Positions 1 to 7,754 of a stretch of 62,864 bases of DNA are shown in pieces (positions within the stretch are counted from its first letter, which is position 1; each line of letters begins with the position of its first letter). Source of the stretch: Bacillus xiamenensis (GTDB lineage Bacteria > Bacillota > Bacilli > Bacillales > Bacillaceae); assembly GCF_000300535.1 (NCBI RefSeq), contig NZ_AMSH01000013.1, positions 1 through 62,864 on the forward strand, given 5' to 3'. The notes beneath the pieces were generated by a model. It worked only from the letters and a program-made list of their open reading frames with translations, did no database searches and was not told the DNA's origin. Made by a program: the position numbers and the translations under genes.

Positions 1-30
1 TTTGTCTCACTTTATGGGGTCAGTCCCGTT

Positions 31-424
31 TGATATGGTCCCCTCTAAGTAGACAGTGTGAAAAATCCAAGAACATATCTTGGCTGTATCACTATACTTG
101 GAGGGGATTTTTTATGGCGAGAAAAGGACAACAATTTCAACACGATTCCAAAGAATGTAAGGTTTGAAGGGCAGTCATTCCCAAAGGGGAAACTGCCTGG
201 ATAATGCCTGTATTGAATCATTTTTCTCCCATCTCAAAACAGAGACACTTACTTTTCTTCGTCTCAAACGGAAGAAGAGCTTCATAAAAGCATAGAAGAT
301 TACATTCAATTCTATAATCACGATTGATTCAAGAAAAAATTAAACCAGTGTGCTCCGGTAGAATACCGTCACACACTGGCAGCTTAGGCTTTTTATATTT
401 GTCTACTTGACAGGGGTAAGACCA
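31..424 (+). mobile_element. Internally deleted IS3-family insertion sequence
   Basis: Both ends survive as imperfect inverted repeats (31-55 and 400-424, 16 of 25 matching, sharing AAGTAGACA, beginning TG and ending CA as IS3 elements do). An orfA start at 114 gives MARKGQQFQH and stops after 17 codons. From about 175 the reading jumps to the carboxy end of the transposase: RGNCLDNACIESFFSHLK includes the catalytic glutamate of the DDE core. Two later stops break even this part. Everything between was deleted, so the copy cannot transpose by itself, but with both ends kept it could in principle be moved by an intact relative. Confidence 0.8.
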
Positions 425-434
425 GATTTAATGA

Positions 435-887
435 TTATTCAGCAAATGAGTCAATGCCTTCTATGATTTCGCAAAGAAGATATTCAAAGAAGTGGTCTTT
501 GGCATAAATCGTATTTTTTTCATAGGGGGACCAATTAAGAACTGGGCACTCGCCATCTTTCATTTGGTTTGTGTCAAGCACCATCATATAAGGACCGTGA
601 TTGACTATAACCACATAGCCATTAGGAAGTCCTTGCTCTTGAAAAGTGCGAGTGGTTTCAATAACAGTTGATTCTTCAATTTCGCCCGGCGATCCACCTT
701 CAATCCATATACCTAAAATACCGCCAGTTCCAAATTGTTTGATATACCATTTGTAACTCTCAGGGAGCTTTACATTTAATTCTCTTTCTATATAAGAGAC
801 TTCCTCATCAGTCAAACTGCCATAAATTACACTATCTTCATCTTGATATTTTTTAAAGTAATTTAGAATCATATCTTCAACCAACAT
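435..887 (-). CDS. SUKH-1 (SMI1/KNR4) immunity protein
   Basis: A 150-residue cytoplasmic protein with the SUKH-1 fold signature: LTDEEVSYIERELNVKLPES near residues 25-44, YKWYIKQFGTGG near 45-56, and the conserved VIVNHGPYMMVLDTN strand near 93-107. Proteins of this family bind and neutralise partner nuclease toxins of contact-dependent or secreted polymorphic systems. It lies 14 bases downstream of the LHH nuclease toxin gene on the same strand, the usual toxin-then-immunity order. The reading frame is intact although its toxin partner is interrupted, which would fit protection against sister strains. The symbol is left blank because several Bacillus paralogues (for example YobK) look alike. 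Confidence 0.88.
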   Translation of the reverse strand: MLVEDMILNYFKKYQDEDSVIYGSLTDEEVSYIERELNVKLPESYKWYIKQFGTGGILGIWIEGGSPGEIEESTVIETTRTFQEQGLPNGYVVIVNHGPYMMVLDTNQMKDGECPVLNWSPYEKNTIYAKDHFFEYLLCEIIEGIDSFAE

Positions 888-901
888 TGTGTTTCCTCTT
901 T

Positions 902-2368
902 CTATAATTTATTTAAAATCTCTTGGGCTCTAGATTTCCAATAATTCTTTTTGAAATTATTGTATTGTTTTTCTAAAATGGGGTTATTTCGAAAACTTTG
1001 GCCAGTCTTAATGATGCCATGGAGTTCCTTTTTAAATTTAGTATGTTTATTTTGAGAAAGTTCAATCATTGCCCCAGGTTCTTTTTGAATAGAGTGATGT
1101 AATTCAATCATACTTCCATCTTTATCATAAGGTGAGTAGCCACCTTTTGCAAGTTCAAGGTTTGTTTTTCCGCGTCCTTTTTTAGGCTAATAATTCCAGT
1201 CAATATTATTCATTCTATAGACTCTTCTATCAATTTTTTTCACTTTTTTAGCGACTGTTACAGTCCCTTTAACTTCATAAGCTGTATATCTATTTCCTGT
1301 TTTTTCTAACCAAGTTAAATTTTCTTTTTTTGATGTGAATTTTGGTTTTTTGGAACTTTGTAGCAATTTTCTCTGTGCAGAATTTACTACTTTACCTGTA
1401 CGACCCATCGGCCCCATGATAATTGCAGCAGAATTAAGAGCTATGTCTGTATTAGTTAGGGAAGTTCCGTTTAGTGTTTTACCAGATAAGATCTCACTTA
1501 GGGCCAATATATCACCAGTTCCCGGAGCGACGTAGGCTACATTTGTGATAAAGTTTTCCATTAAACCACTATACATTTTACCTGCATTAGCTACCCCACT
1601 TGTAGAAGCGGATAAATGAATTTCAGAAGTGTAAATATTAGCTTTGACATTTTGGAGTTGAATTAATTTAGGGTTAATATCGAGTTTTGGATTCTTTAAT
1701 CTATTGATATGTTTCTGCATTTGCTTAATATCTTTTTCAGCAGCTTTATTAGCAATATTCAATTGATTTGTAGCCGAATCGAGACCATTATGAATGCTTG
1801 TCATAGAACTTATAATTTGTTTGTTAGCTTGAGCTATAAGTCTGTTATTCGCTGTCATATCTTTATTCAATTGTTTAGTCATGCGATTTGCTGAATTTAC
1901 ACTTTTCATAACTTCTATATAATTTTGATCAGTTTCTTTCTTAATTTCAGCCATACGTTTTCCAAAGTTATCAATTAATCTATTATACCCTTCAACTGTT
2001 TTCACAGTACCTTTAATTAACTTAATAATATCTTTGTATATAGATAATAATTTTTTATAAGCAACTTCCCCTTCTTTTTTTATTTGTGCGATTTTTTTCT
2101 TTGAATTTTTTTCTTGTTCTTCATAAGCTTTTTTAAACCATTTTTTAAAAAGTGGGTTTTCAATTATTTCCATACTATCTTCAAGTTTCTTAATATCTTT
2201 AGAATCTACTTTATATAGTTTTGCTATCTTAATAACTAATTCTGTATCTGATGATGCGTTTGCTTTATTTTGATAAGGTTCAAATAAAGTAGAGAATGAT
2301 AATACTAGTATTAGTAAAATAGGTACTAAAGTTCTTAACAAATTTTTATTTCTTTTCAAATAAAACAC
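902..2368 (-). pseudogene. Secreted polymorphic toxin with LHH nuclease end, split by in-frame TAG
   Basis: The frame runs 488 codons from 2368 to 902, broken only by a TAG at 1187-1189 (codon 394). Residues 1-38 look like a Sec signal peptide (KRNK, a hydrophobic stretch, then NASS). Residues 40-230 are lysine-rich and probably coiled coil. Residues 278-301 (YVAPGTGDILALSEILSGK) match the pre-toxin PT-TG linker. After the stop comes GRGKTNLELAKGG, YDKDGSMIELHHSIQ and ELSQNKHTKFKKELHG, the LHH branch of HNH/ENDO VII nucleases. The stop removes the whole nuclease, so the toxin should be dead unless the codon is read through. A Met codon at 1111 opens a 69-codon remnant but cannot restore the domain. 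No LXG motif is seen. Base use is strongly AT-rich compared with the core genes. Confidence 0.8.
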
Positions 2369-2479
2369 TCCTTAATAAGTTGTAGACTTATATTAATATA
2401 AAAAATGGTTAAAAACACCAAAAAATATAAATTTAAGGTTATTTTAAGAATGGCAGTTTCTTATACCATTTTTATAATG

Positions 2480-2660
2480 ATAAATAAATTTATAAAAATT
2501 CATGAAATCAATTGGTTTTAATTAAAATTCAAGGGTTAAAATGTAAAATTAAGTTGCGTAAAGAGACAGTGGAGGCCTGACGACCGCATGAAGTTTTACT
2601 GACGAAGGATTTATTGGCTAAGAAGTGAAAAATGGATTATGAGAAAATAAAAAAATCACT
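2480..2660 (+). other. Decayed copy of the yclJ upstream region
   Basis: The gap 2369-2666 has no gene. Within it TTCATGAAATC (about 2498), ATGTAAAATTAAG, TTGCGTAAAG and CAGTGGAGGCCTGACGA line up in order with TTCATGAAATC, ATGTAAAATAAGG, TTACATAAAG and CAGCGGAGGCTGATGA upstream of yclJ (4280-4372). Near 2628 ATGGATTATGAGAAAAT also matches yclK (about 5976). I read this as a relic of a yclJK duplication; similarity was judged by eye. Confidence 0.45.
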
Positions 2661-2666
2661 ATCTAT

Positions 2667-3104
2667 TTATTGATAAGTTAGAAGTGTGATTAAAGGGCAA
2701 CTGAGGCGAACAGCTGAAGAGAATTGTGGACTTGGATATTGAAAAATCGTTGTATCTTTAAAACGGGTACGACGATTCCAGCTAATGGTCGAGTGATGGG
2801 GAACGAGGGCATTGAGGTTTAAACCTAAAGACCATCTATACGCCATGTTATAGGAAATTTCTTTTTCAAGTTGTCTTTCAGAGCGGATACCATACAGGTA
2901 TCCGATAAACATCATTTTGAACAAAATAAGTGGGTCAAGAGAAGGACGACCTTTATTCTCACTATAATACGGTTTTACTTTATCTGCGATAAATGAAAAA
3001 TCAATGTACTGATCAATTTTACGAAGCAGGTGATCCTCTTCGACCAGTTGATCTAGCAATACAAATTCGGCTTCGTGCTGAGAAGAATTTCTAGTGTGGA
3101 ACAT
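2667..3104 (-). pseudogene. Truncated IS1182-type transposase
   Basis: The first 122 residues are the amino-terminal domain of IS1182-family transposases (DUF772 type): EFVLLDQLVEEDHLLRKID, GRPSLDPLILFKMMFIGYL, RSERQLEKEISYNMAYRW and VPHHSTISWNRRTRFKDT are all recognisable. After TTIFQ the frame jumps to an unrelated 23-residue tail ending in TYQ, so the catalytic middle and most of the carboxy end, some 300 residues, are gone. The tail may be the 3-prime end of the same element read out of its normal context. An AT-rich leader and a hairpin at 3181-3203 lie beyond the start. Not functional. Confidence 0.8.
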
Positions 3105-3180
3105 GAGAAAAACACCTTCCTTTAGTATGCTTTTCTCTATTATAAAATGAGGGGATGGAAACTTTAAGGAAAAAATTAAA

Positions 3181-3234
3181 GCTGTCGAGATTTTCTCGAC
3201 AGCCTGAGCTCATCTTTGGAGATGAGCTTTTTAA
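3181..3234. terminator. Two adjacent hairpins beside the IS1182 remnant
   Basis: GCTGTCGAG-attt-CTCGACAGC (3181-3203) is a near-perfect hairpin, followed by AGCTCATCT-ttgg-AGATGAGCT and a T run (3209-3234), which has the form of an intrinsic terminator on the plus strand. The first may be an end structure of the IS. The stretch 3235-3454 up to the GNAT gene shows nothing I can name. Confidence 0.55.
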
Positions 3235-3454
3235 ATGTCTTTATTCTTCATAAGAGTGAATACACTCTATGACGTCAAAGAAGATCTTCTCTTCGTCAGG
3301 TGAACAATTGATCTTGATCTACAACAATCACATATAAAAACGACCCTATTCTATTTTATCTTTTAGGTGTATTTTTAAAGGTATCAAATCGGAAATCGAC
3401 GAATTTAGTAGTACGTTTAAAAGAATTAAATCATTGAAATGAAGGGAGAATGAA

Positions 3455-4003
3455 ATGTTAACTATTCGTCGTATCTATCAAAAAAATTATCCTAAAGGAA
3501 AACAAGTATATTATCAATATACATCTGAAAAATACTATGAAATTCATATGGAAACCAGTCACAATGGTTGGAACATTTCCCTTACAGAAGAAGTATTTGA
3601 AGCTCCAGTTAAAAAAAATCTAAAAGAGGAGATTTTTGATCCATATAAAGAGGGTTCAGAGGTTTACGTGTCAGAGATGAACGGTGAAGAAACTGGAATT
3701 ATAGTCATTCAATACATGAAATGGAATAATACATTACTCATTCATGATTTATATGTGGATAAACAATTTAAAAGAAAAGGTATTGGCAGCACTCTCATTA
3801 AAATGGCACAAAAACGAGCTCGTGAATTGAGAGTTAGAATGATTGTATTAGAAACCCAATCATCCAATTTTTCAGCTATCCAGTTTTATTTGAAAAATGG
3901 CTTTCAACTGATTGGATTAAATGTCAACTCTTATTCAAATGAAGATATAAAGAAAAAGGAAATTCGCATCGAAATGGGGTGCCTTATAGAAAATCACAAA
4001 TAG
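3455..4003 (+). CDS. GNAT-family N-acetyltransferase (streptothricin acetyltransferase-like)
   Basis: A 182-residue protein whose second half is a GNAT domain: LLIHDLYVDKQFKRKGIGSTL (about residues 93-113) holds the acetyl-CoA pyrophosphate loop RKGIGS, and VLETQSSNFSAIQFYLKNGF (about 130-149) is the carboxy-terminal motif. The LETQ...N.SA..FY.KNGF pattern and the overall layout resemble the streptothricin acetyltransferases of Bacillus (SatA/YyaR type), so an antibiotic- or amine-acetylating role is possible, but the substrate is not proven. A good AGGGAG ribosome site precedes the ATG. It is flanked by IS and immunity-gene debris, which suggests acquisition with the island. Confidence 0.75.
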   Translation: MLTIRRIYQKNYPKGKQVYYQYTSEKYYEIHMETSHNGWNISLTEEVFEAPVKKNLKEEIFDPYKEGSEVYVSEMNGEETGIIVIQYMKWNNTLLIHDLYVDKQFKRKGIGSTLIKMAQKRARELRVRMIVLETQSSNFSAIQFYLKNGFQLIGLNVNSYSNEDIKKKEIRIEMGCLIENHK

Positions 4004-4011
4004 CTTCTTTA

Positions 4012-4200
4012 GGGCACACCGCCCTCGATATGCATGTCCAGTTCCAAACTGTTTTATATATACCATTTATAACGATCAGGAAGCGTGTCATTTCATTCTT
4101 TTACTACATGGGAGACTTCTTCATCTCAAAGAACGTAAATGACACTGTCCTCATCTTAGACTATCCTCTACAATTCCTTCATTTTTCCATTCTACTATAT
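4012..4200 (-). pseudogene. Remnant of a second SUKH immunity gene
   Basis: Read on the minus strand, broken pieces match the SUKH protein at 435-887: DEDSVIY, then a stop, DEEVS, a frameshift, LPDRYKWYI and, after a 2-base slip, the bases for FGTG. The order is the same as in the intact gene (DEDSVIYGSLTDEEVS ... LPESYKWYIKQFGTGG), and the plus-strand bases ACTTCNTCATC and TATACCATTT recur in both. Only the first third of the gene remains, with at least two stops and two indels. The intact copy lies 3 kb away in the same orientation. Confidence 0.75.
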
Positions 4201-4248
4201 TAAAAAAGAACAATGTGATTCCCCAAAATTTCAACTCCTTCAAAAAGT

Positions 4249-4329
4249 ATGAAAAAAATATGACCAAAGCATGATAAGTTCATGAAATCGTATCAATCCG
4301 ATTGAGATTTAAGAAGGAACATGTAAAAT
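4249..4329 (+). promoter_or_regulatory. yclJ promoter with four 11-bp-spaced repeats
   Basis: ATGA (TCAT on the other strand) starts at 4249, 4260, 4271 and 4282, an exact 11-bp period, as expected for tandem binding of an OmpR-family regulator. Downstream, TTGAGA (4302-4307), a 16-bp spacer and TAAAAT (4324-4329) form a SigA promoter. The repeats would sit about 50 to 87 bases before the start of transcription, an activator position, so YclJ autoregulation is likely. Confidence 0.65.
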
Positions 4330-4372
4330 AAGGTTACATAAAGAAAAACAAAAGCAACAGCGGAGGCTGATG

Positions 4373-5065
4373 ATGAAAATATTAATGATTGAAGATAACC
4401 AGAGTGTTTGTACAATGACAGATATGTTTTTTCAACGAGAAGGATTTCAAGTGGAATTCGTCCACGATGGACTAGAAGGATTGAATCGGTTTAAGCAAGA
4501 GGAGGATTGGGATCTGCTCATCCTAGATGTCATGCTCCCTTCTATGGATGGTCTTACCATTTGTCAAAAGGTGCGCAAGATCAGTGATGTTCCCATTATC
4601 ATGCTGACAGCAAAGGAAACCGAATCTGATCAGGTACTTGGCTTTGATCTTGGAGCAGATGATTATGTGACGAAACCTTTTAGTCCTCTGACCTTAATGG
4701 CAAGAATCAAAGCGGTGAAAAGGCGCTTTGCTCATACATCCGTTCAAGAAGAAGCAAAAGAGGATGAACGACTGGTGACCGCACATTTTCAGTTGGATAA
4801 GAAAACGAGAGAAGTTTTTCTCGAAGGGAAGCGGATTGAGAATTTGACACCAAAAGAATACGATCTGCTGTGCTTTTTTATTCAGCATCCTCGGCAAGTG
4901 TTTTCACGGGAACAATTGCTGGAACAAATTTGGGGATATCAATTTTATGGAGATGAACGAACAGTTGACGTTCATATTAAACGGCTTCGCCAAAAAATTG
5001 GGGACGGGCCTAAGCCCTTTTTGTATACAGTATGGGGTGTAGGGTATAAGTTCGATGAAGATTAA
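4373..5065 (+). CDS. yclJ: OmpR-family response regulator YclJ
   Basis: The receiver domain fills residues 1-115: acidic pair ED near the start, phospho-acceptor Asp in LLILDVMLPSMDG (about residue 52), the switch Thr in IIMLTAKE and the Lys in DDYVTKPFSP. A winged-helix DNA-binding domain follows (about 130-230), with NLTPKEYDLLCFF and FYGDERTVDVHIKRLRQKI. Length and sequence match B. subtilis YclJ, which is induced by ResD under oxygen limitation. GGAGG at 4362-4366 is six bases before the second ATG (4373), preferred over the ATG at 4370. The stop overlaps the start of yclK by 11 bases, so the two are translationally coupled. Confidence 0.93.
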   Translation: MKILMIEDNQSVCTMTDMFFQREGFQVEFVHDGLEGLNRFKQEEDWDLLILDVMLPSMDGLTICQKVRKISDVPIIMLTAKETESDQVLGFDLGADDYVTKPFSPLTLMARIKAVKRRFAHTSVQEEAKEDERLVTAHFQLDKKTREVFLEGKRIENLTPKEYDLLCFFIQHPRQVFSREQLLEQIWGYQFYGDERTVDVHIKRLRQKIGDGPKPFLYTVWGVGYKFDED

Positions 5066-6485
5066 ATATTTTTACCAGCTGCTGATTAGTCACCTTGGGT
5101 TATTGCTCATTGCCATCATTATTATCAGCACCCTTTTGTCTCATTTTGTGAAGGATATTGCCTATCAAAACAGGGTAGATGAAATGAGCTCGTATGGGAA
5201 TGAAATCTTGGAGAATTATAAACAGCTTCCTAAAACCGAGATGAACTTCCGTCTTCGTCCATTTGAAGATATTCTCTCGACAAGACAAATTCGCTTTTTC
5301 GTGTTTGATGAGAATGGGGATGTTTTGTCTCAGCAGCAAGGGATGCCGCCGCATGAAGCTTTGCTGACAAAAGATTTATGGGCCAAGCTTTCCAAAGGAG
5401 AGCAAATCATTGTAAAGCGGAGTGATTCACGCCGTCTTGATCAAGAAGCTTCCCTTGTGGCACTTCCTGTCATGGAGGACGGAAAGCTGAAGGGCGGGGT
5501 CGTTCTCATTGCCCCAATCCAAGGAGCGGAAGAACTGATTGCTCAGATGAATCGTTATCTGTATATCATCGTGTTTGTGGCACTGACGATTACCTTTATT
5601 CTCAGTCTGTTTCTGTCTAAATTTCACGTGAACCGGATCAAAAAATTGAGAGAGGCAACGGAGAAGATTGCGCAAGGCGATTACAACATCAACCTTGAAA
5701 ACAAACACTTCGATGAAATCGGTACACTTAGTGAGGATTTCAATATGATGGCCAAACGCCTTCAACAATCAAGAGAGGAAATTGACCGGCTCGAAAAACG
5801 GAGACGACAATTTATCGCGGATGTGTCGCACGAATTAAAAACACCGCTGACCACCATTCGAGGATTGGTCGAATGGCTGAACACAGCGGATGGTGTGCCC
5901 GCAGAAGAGAAAGAGAAATGCTATGCATTAATTACAGACGAGACAAAACGAATGCTGCGCCTCGTCAATGAAAATATGGATTATGAGAAAATTAGATCGA
6001 ATCAAATTACCCTTCAAAAATTTCACTATCCACTCATTGATACGTTTGAAGTGATCAAAGAGCAGCTCAACCGAATCGCAGAAGAGAAAAACAATCAGCT
6101 GATTGTAAACGTTGATCCTGAGCAAAAGGTATATGCAGATTATGACCGGCTCATTCAAATTTTAGTGAATATCACAAAGAACGCCATTCAATTTACAGAG
6201 GGCGGCCTTATTTTCTTAAGAGGGAAGCAAGGCGATGGGGAAACGATCATTGAAGTGGAAGACACGGGCATTGGCATTGCGCCAGAAGAAGTCAAACACA
6301 TATGGGAACGTTTTTATAAAGCGGATATTTCGAGAACGAATACGCCTTATGGAGAATACGGACTTGGCCTGTCCATCGTGAAGCAGCTTGTGGACTTGCA
6401 TGACGGACATATTGATTTAAAAAGTGAGAAACATAAGGGAACGACATTTATCATCCGTTTGCCGCTTCCACAGGAAAAGGGCTAA
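5055..6485 (+). CDS. yclK: Sensor histidine kinase YclK
   Basis: A 476-residue membrane kinase, partner of YclJ. Transmembrane segments lie at about 10-32 and 165-187 and enclose an extracytoplasmic sensor region of about 130 residues. A HAMP linker (RIKKLREATEKIAQGDYNI) follows. The phosphorylated His is residue 259 in FIADVSHELKTPLTTIRG. The ATPase part shows the N box (NITKNAIQF), G1 (DTGIGI), the F box (WERFYKAD) and G2 (GLGLSIV). The signal sensed is unknown. It ends just before a tandem duplication and a shared terminator. Confidence 0.93.
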   Translation: MKIKYFYQLLISHLGLLLIAIIIISTLLSHFVKDIAYQNRVDEMSSYGNEILENYKQLPKTEMNFRLRPFEDILSTRQIRFFVFDENGDVLSQQQGMPPHEALLTKDLWAKLSKGEQIIVKRSDSRRLDQEASLVALPVMEDGKLKGGVVLIAPIQGAEELIAQMNRYLYIIVFVALTITFILSLFLSKFHVNRIKKLREATEKIAQGDYNINLENKHFDEIGTLSEDFNMMAKRLQQSREEIDRLEKRRRQFIADVSHELKTPLTTIRGLVEWLNTADGVPAEEKEKCYALITDETKRMLRLVNENMDYEKIRSNQITLQKFHYPLIDTFEVIKEQLNRIAEEKNNQLIVNVDPEQKVYADYDRLIQILVNITKNAIQFTEGGLIFLRGKQGDGETIIEVEDTGIGIAPEEVKHIWERFYKADISRTNTPYGEYGLGLSIVKQLVDLHDGHIDLKSEKHKGTTFIIRLPLPQEKG

Positions 6486-6535
6486 TCTCGGGTTTAACCA
6501 GACAAACCCTCGTATTCGGTGCTGACGAATGTCAA

Positions 6536-6762
6536 ATTCGCTCCGCTCCAGTGCTCGTTTCAAGGGTTTTCTATCACGCTGAAAAGAAGAAAAAGGGATA
6601 ATCCGAGTTTAGAACTTTTTGGTGTATCATAATTTTTTTTGTTTTTGAATTCGCTCCGCTCCAGTGCTCGTTTCAAGGGTTTTCTATCACGCTGAAAAGA
6701 AGAAAAAGGGCTAATCCGAGTTTAGCCCTTTTTGGTGTATCATCATTCATTCTGTTTTTGAA
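6536..6762. repeat. 113-bp tandem duplication carrying a terminator
   Basis: Unit 1 (6536-6648) and unit 2 (6649-6762) are nearly identical from ATTCGCTCCGCTCCAGTGCT through GGTGTATCAT. Unit 2 carries an intact hairpin (AAAGGGCTAA / TTTAGCCCTTT), while in unit 1 it has decayed to AAAGGGATAA / TTTAGAACTTT. The yclK stop region (about 6475-6500, AAAGGGCTAATCTCGGGTTTAA) looks like a third, older partial copy. Confidence 0.85.
6704..6733. terminator. Bidirectional terminator of yclK and the GAF-STAS gene
   Basis: AAAAAGGGCTAA, loop TCCGAG, TTTAGCCCTTTTT: a perfect stem with A and T tails on both sides, placed between the convergent yclJK operon and the gene at 6747-7592. Confidence 0.85.
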
Positions 6763-7592
6763 AACGTCAAGCCGATGTGGGCAAGCGCCTGCGGTAAATC
6801 TTTGCGAATGGTGATGTCTTTAAATGAAATATTCGACTGAATCGCACTAAGCGCAAGGTCTTGCTTAATGCCGGTTAAAACAGCTGAAATGCCTAAAAGT
6901 CTTAACGTTTGTGCGTAGCTGACCAAATATTGAATGCTTTGTTCATTTAGCCGTTTTGTTCCCGATACATCAATGACCAAATGAGAGAGCGACAGCCTGT
7001 AGCTTTCCTGTAAAATGGTCTCTAAAATATGCTGAGCACGTGTTTCCTCGATATCTCCAAGAAGAGGAAGCACGGCGACACCGTCAACAACTGGAACAAT
7101 CGGTACAGACAATTGCTGAATCTGCCGATTGGCTCGATCAAGTTCCAGGACATAACTCAATAGAGAGGCCATCGTTTCAAACATATGAACATGCTCCTCT
7201 GTAAACTGCTTCGGTCTTAAATCAAGTCCACAGATTGTTCCATAGTTCGTCCCATCTGTAAAATCAATCGGTACCCCAATAAATGAGCCGCTTTGGAGCC
7301 GATTGGTTACCTCTAAGTATTTAGAGCGCTTATCCAATCGAATATCAGGGATGACGAGTGTATCCTGATGATCGACCGCCAGCTTGCAAAATGTCTTCTC
7401 GTAAGGCAGTGTTTCTCCCTCTTCAAGAAGCTGCTCGTCATGATTCAGCACCTTCACCATTTGATTGGTGGTTTGATCATTTTTAGCAATAAACAGTGTA
7501 TTCACATCAATGAATTGGCTCATCATGTTTAAAATACTTGTAGAAGCATCATGAAAATTGCGAAACTGTTTTAATAGTTGTTGACGAGGCAT
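6747..7592 (-). CDS. GAF-STAS regulatory protein (RsbR/YtvA-like)
   Basis: 281 residues. A GAF-type sensor domain spans about 10-160: ASTSILNMMSQFIDVNTLFIA, YEKTFCKLAV, SFIGVPI, GTICGLDLRPKQFTEEH. A STAS domain spans about 165-275: VPIVPVVDGVAVLPLLGDIEETRA, LVIDVSGTKRLNEQSIQYLV, LLGISAVLTGIKQDLA. The STAS half is the type found in RsbR paralogues and YtvA, which act in the stressosome upstream of SigB. A GAF instead of a globin-like or LOV sensor would give it a different input. It occupies the position held by rapC-phrC in B. subtilis. Whether it joins the stressosome is inference; the usual phosphorylated threonines cannot be placed with certainty. Confidence 0.8.
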   Translation of the reverse strand: MPRQQLLKQFRNFHDASTSILNMMSQFIDVNTLFIAKNDQTTNQMVKVLNHDEQLLEEGETLPYEKTFCKLAVDHQDTLVIPDIRLDKRSKYLEVTNRLQSGSFIGVPIDFTDGTNYGTICGLDLRPKQFTEEHVHMFETMASLLSYVLELDRANRQIQQLSVPIVPVVDGVAVLPLLGDIEETRAQHILETILQESYRLSLSHLVIDVSGTKRLNEQSIQYLVSYAQTLRLLGISAVLTGIKQDLALSAIQSNISFKDITIRKDLPQALAHIGLTFSKTE

Positions 7593-7715
7593 GGATTAGG
7601 ACTCCTTGTAGCTCCGATCAAAGGCCGGAACAATAGTTGATTTGTTTCTATCATACAAAATCAAACGAGAAATAGATATACTTTAATGCGCAAATCAGTT
7701 CGAATCGCGCGAGAA

Positions 7716-7749
7716 CAAAAAGACTGCCGATCCGGAGATCTGACAGTCT
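7716..7749 (-). terminator. yclM terminator
   Basis: On the minus strand AGACTGTCAGATC and GATCGGCAGTCT pair around a short loop and are followed by five T. It sits directly after the yclM stop at 7755. Confidence 0.8.
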
Positions 7750-7754
7750 GCTAA

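Noticed and set aside
2480-3234. A CRISPR array or phage attachment site in the repeat-rich island
   Set aside because: No regular direct repeats with spacers, no integrase and no tRNA; the repeats are IS ends and terminators.
3979-4203. A 74-codon frame on the plus strand after the GNAT gene
   Set aside because: It is the antisense of a broken SUKH gene and overlaps the GNAT stop.
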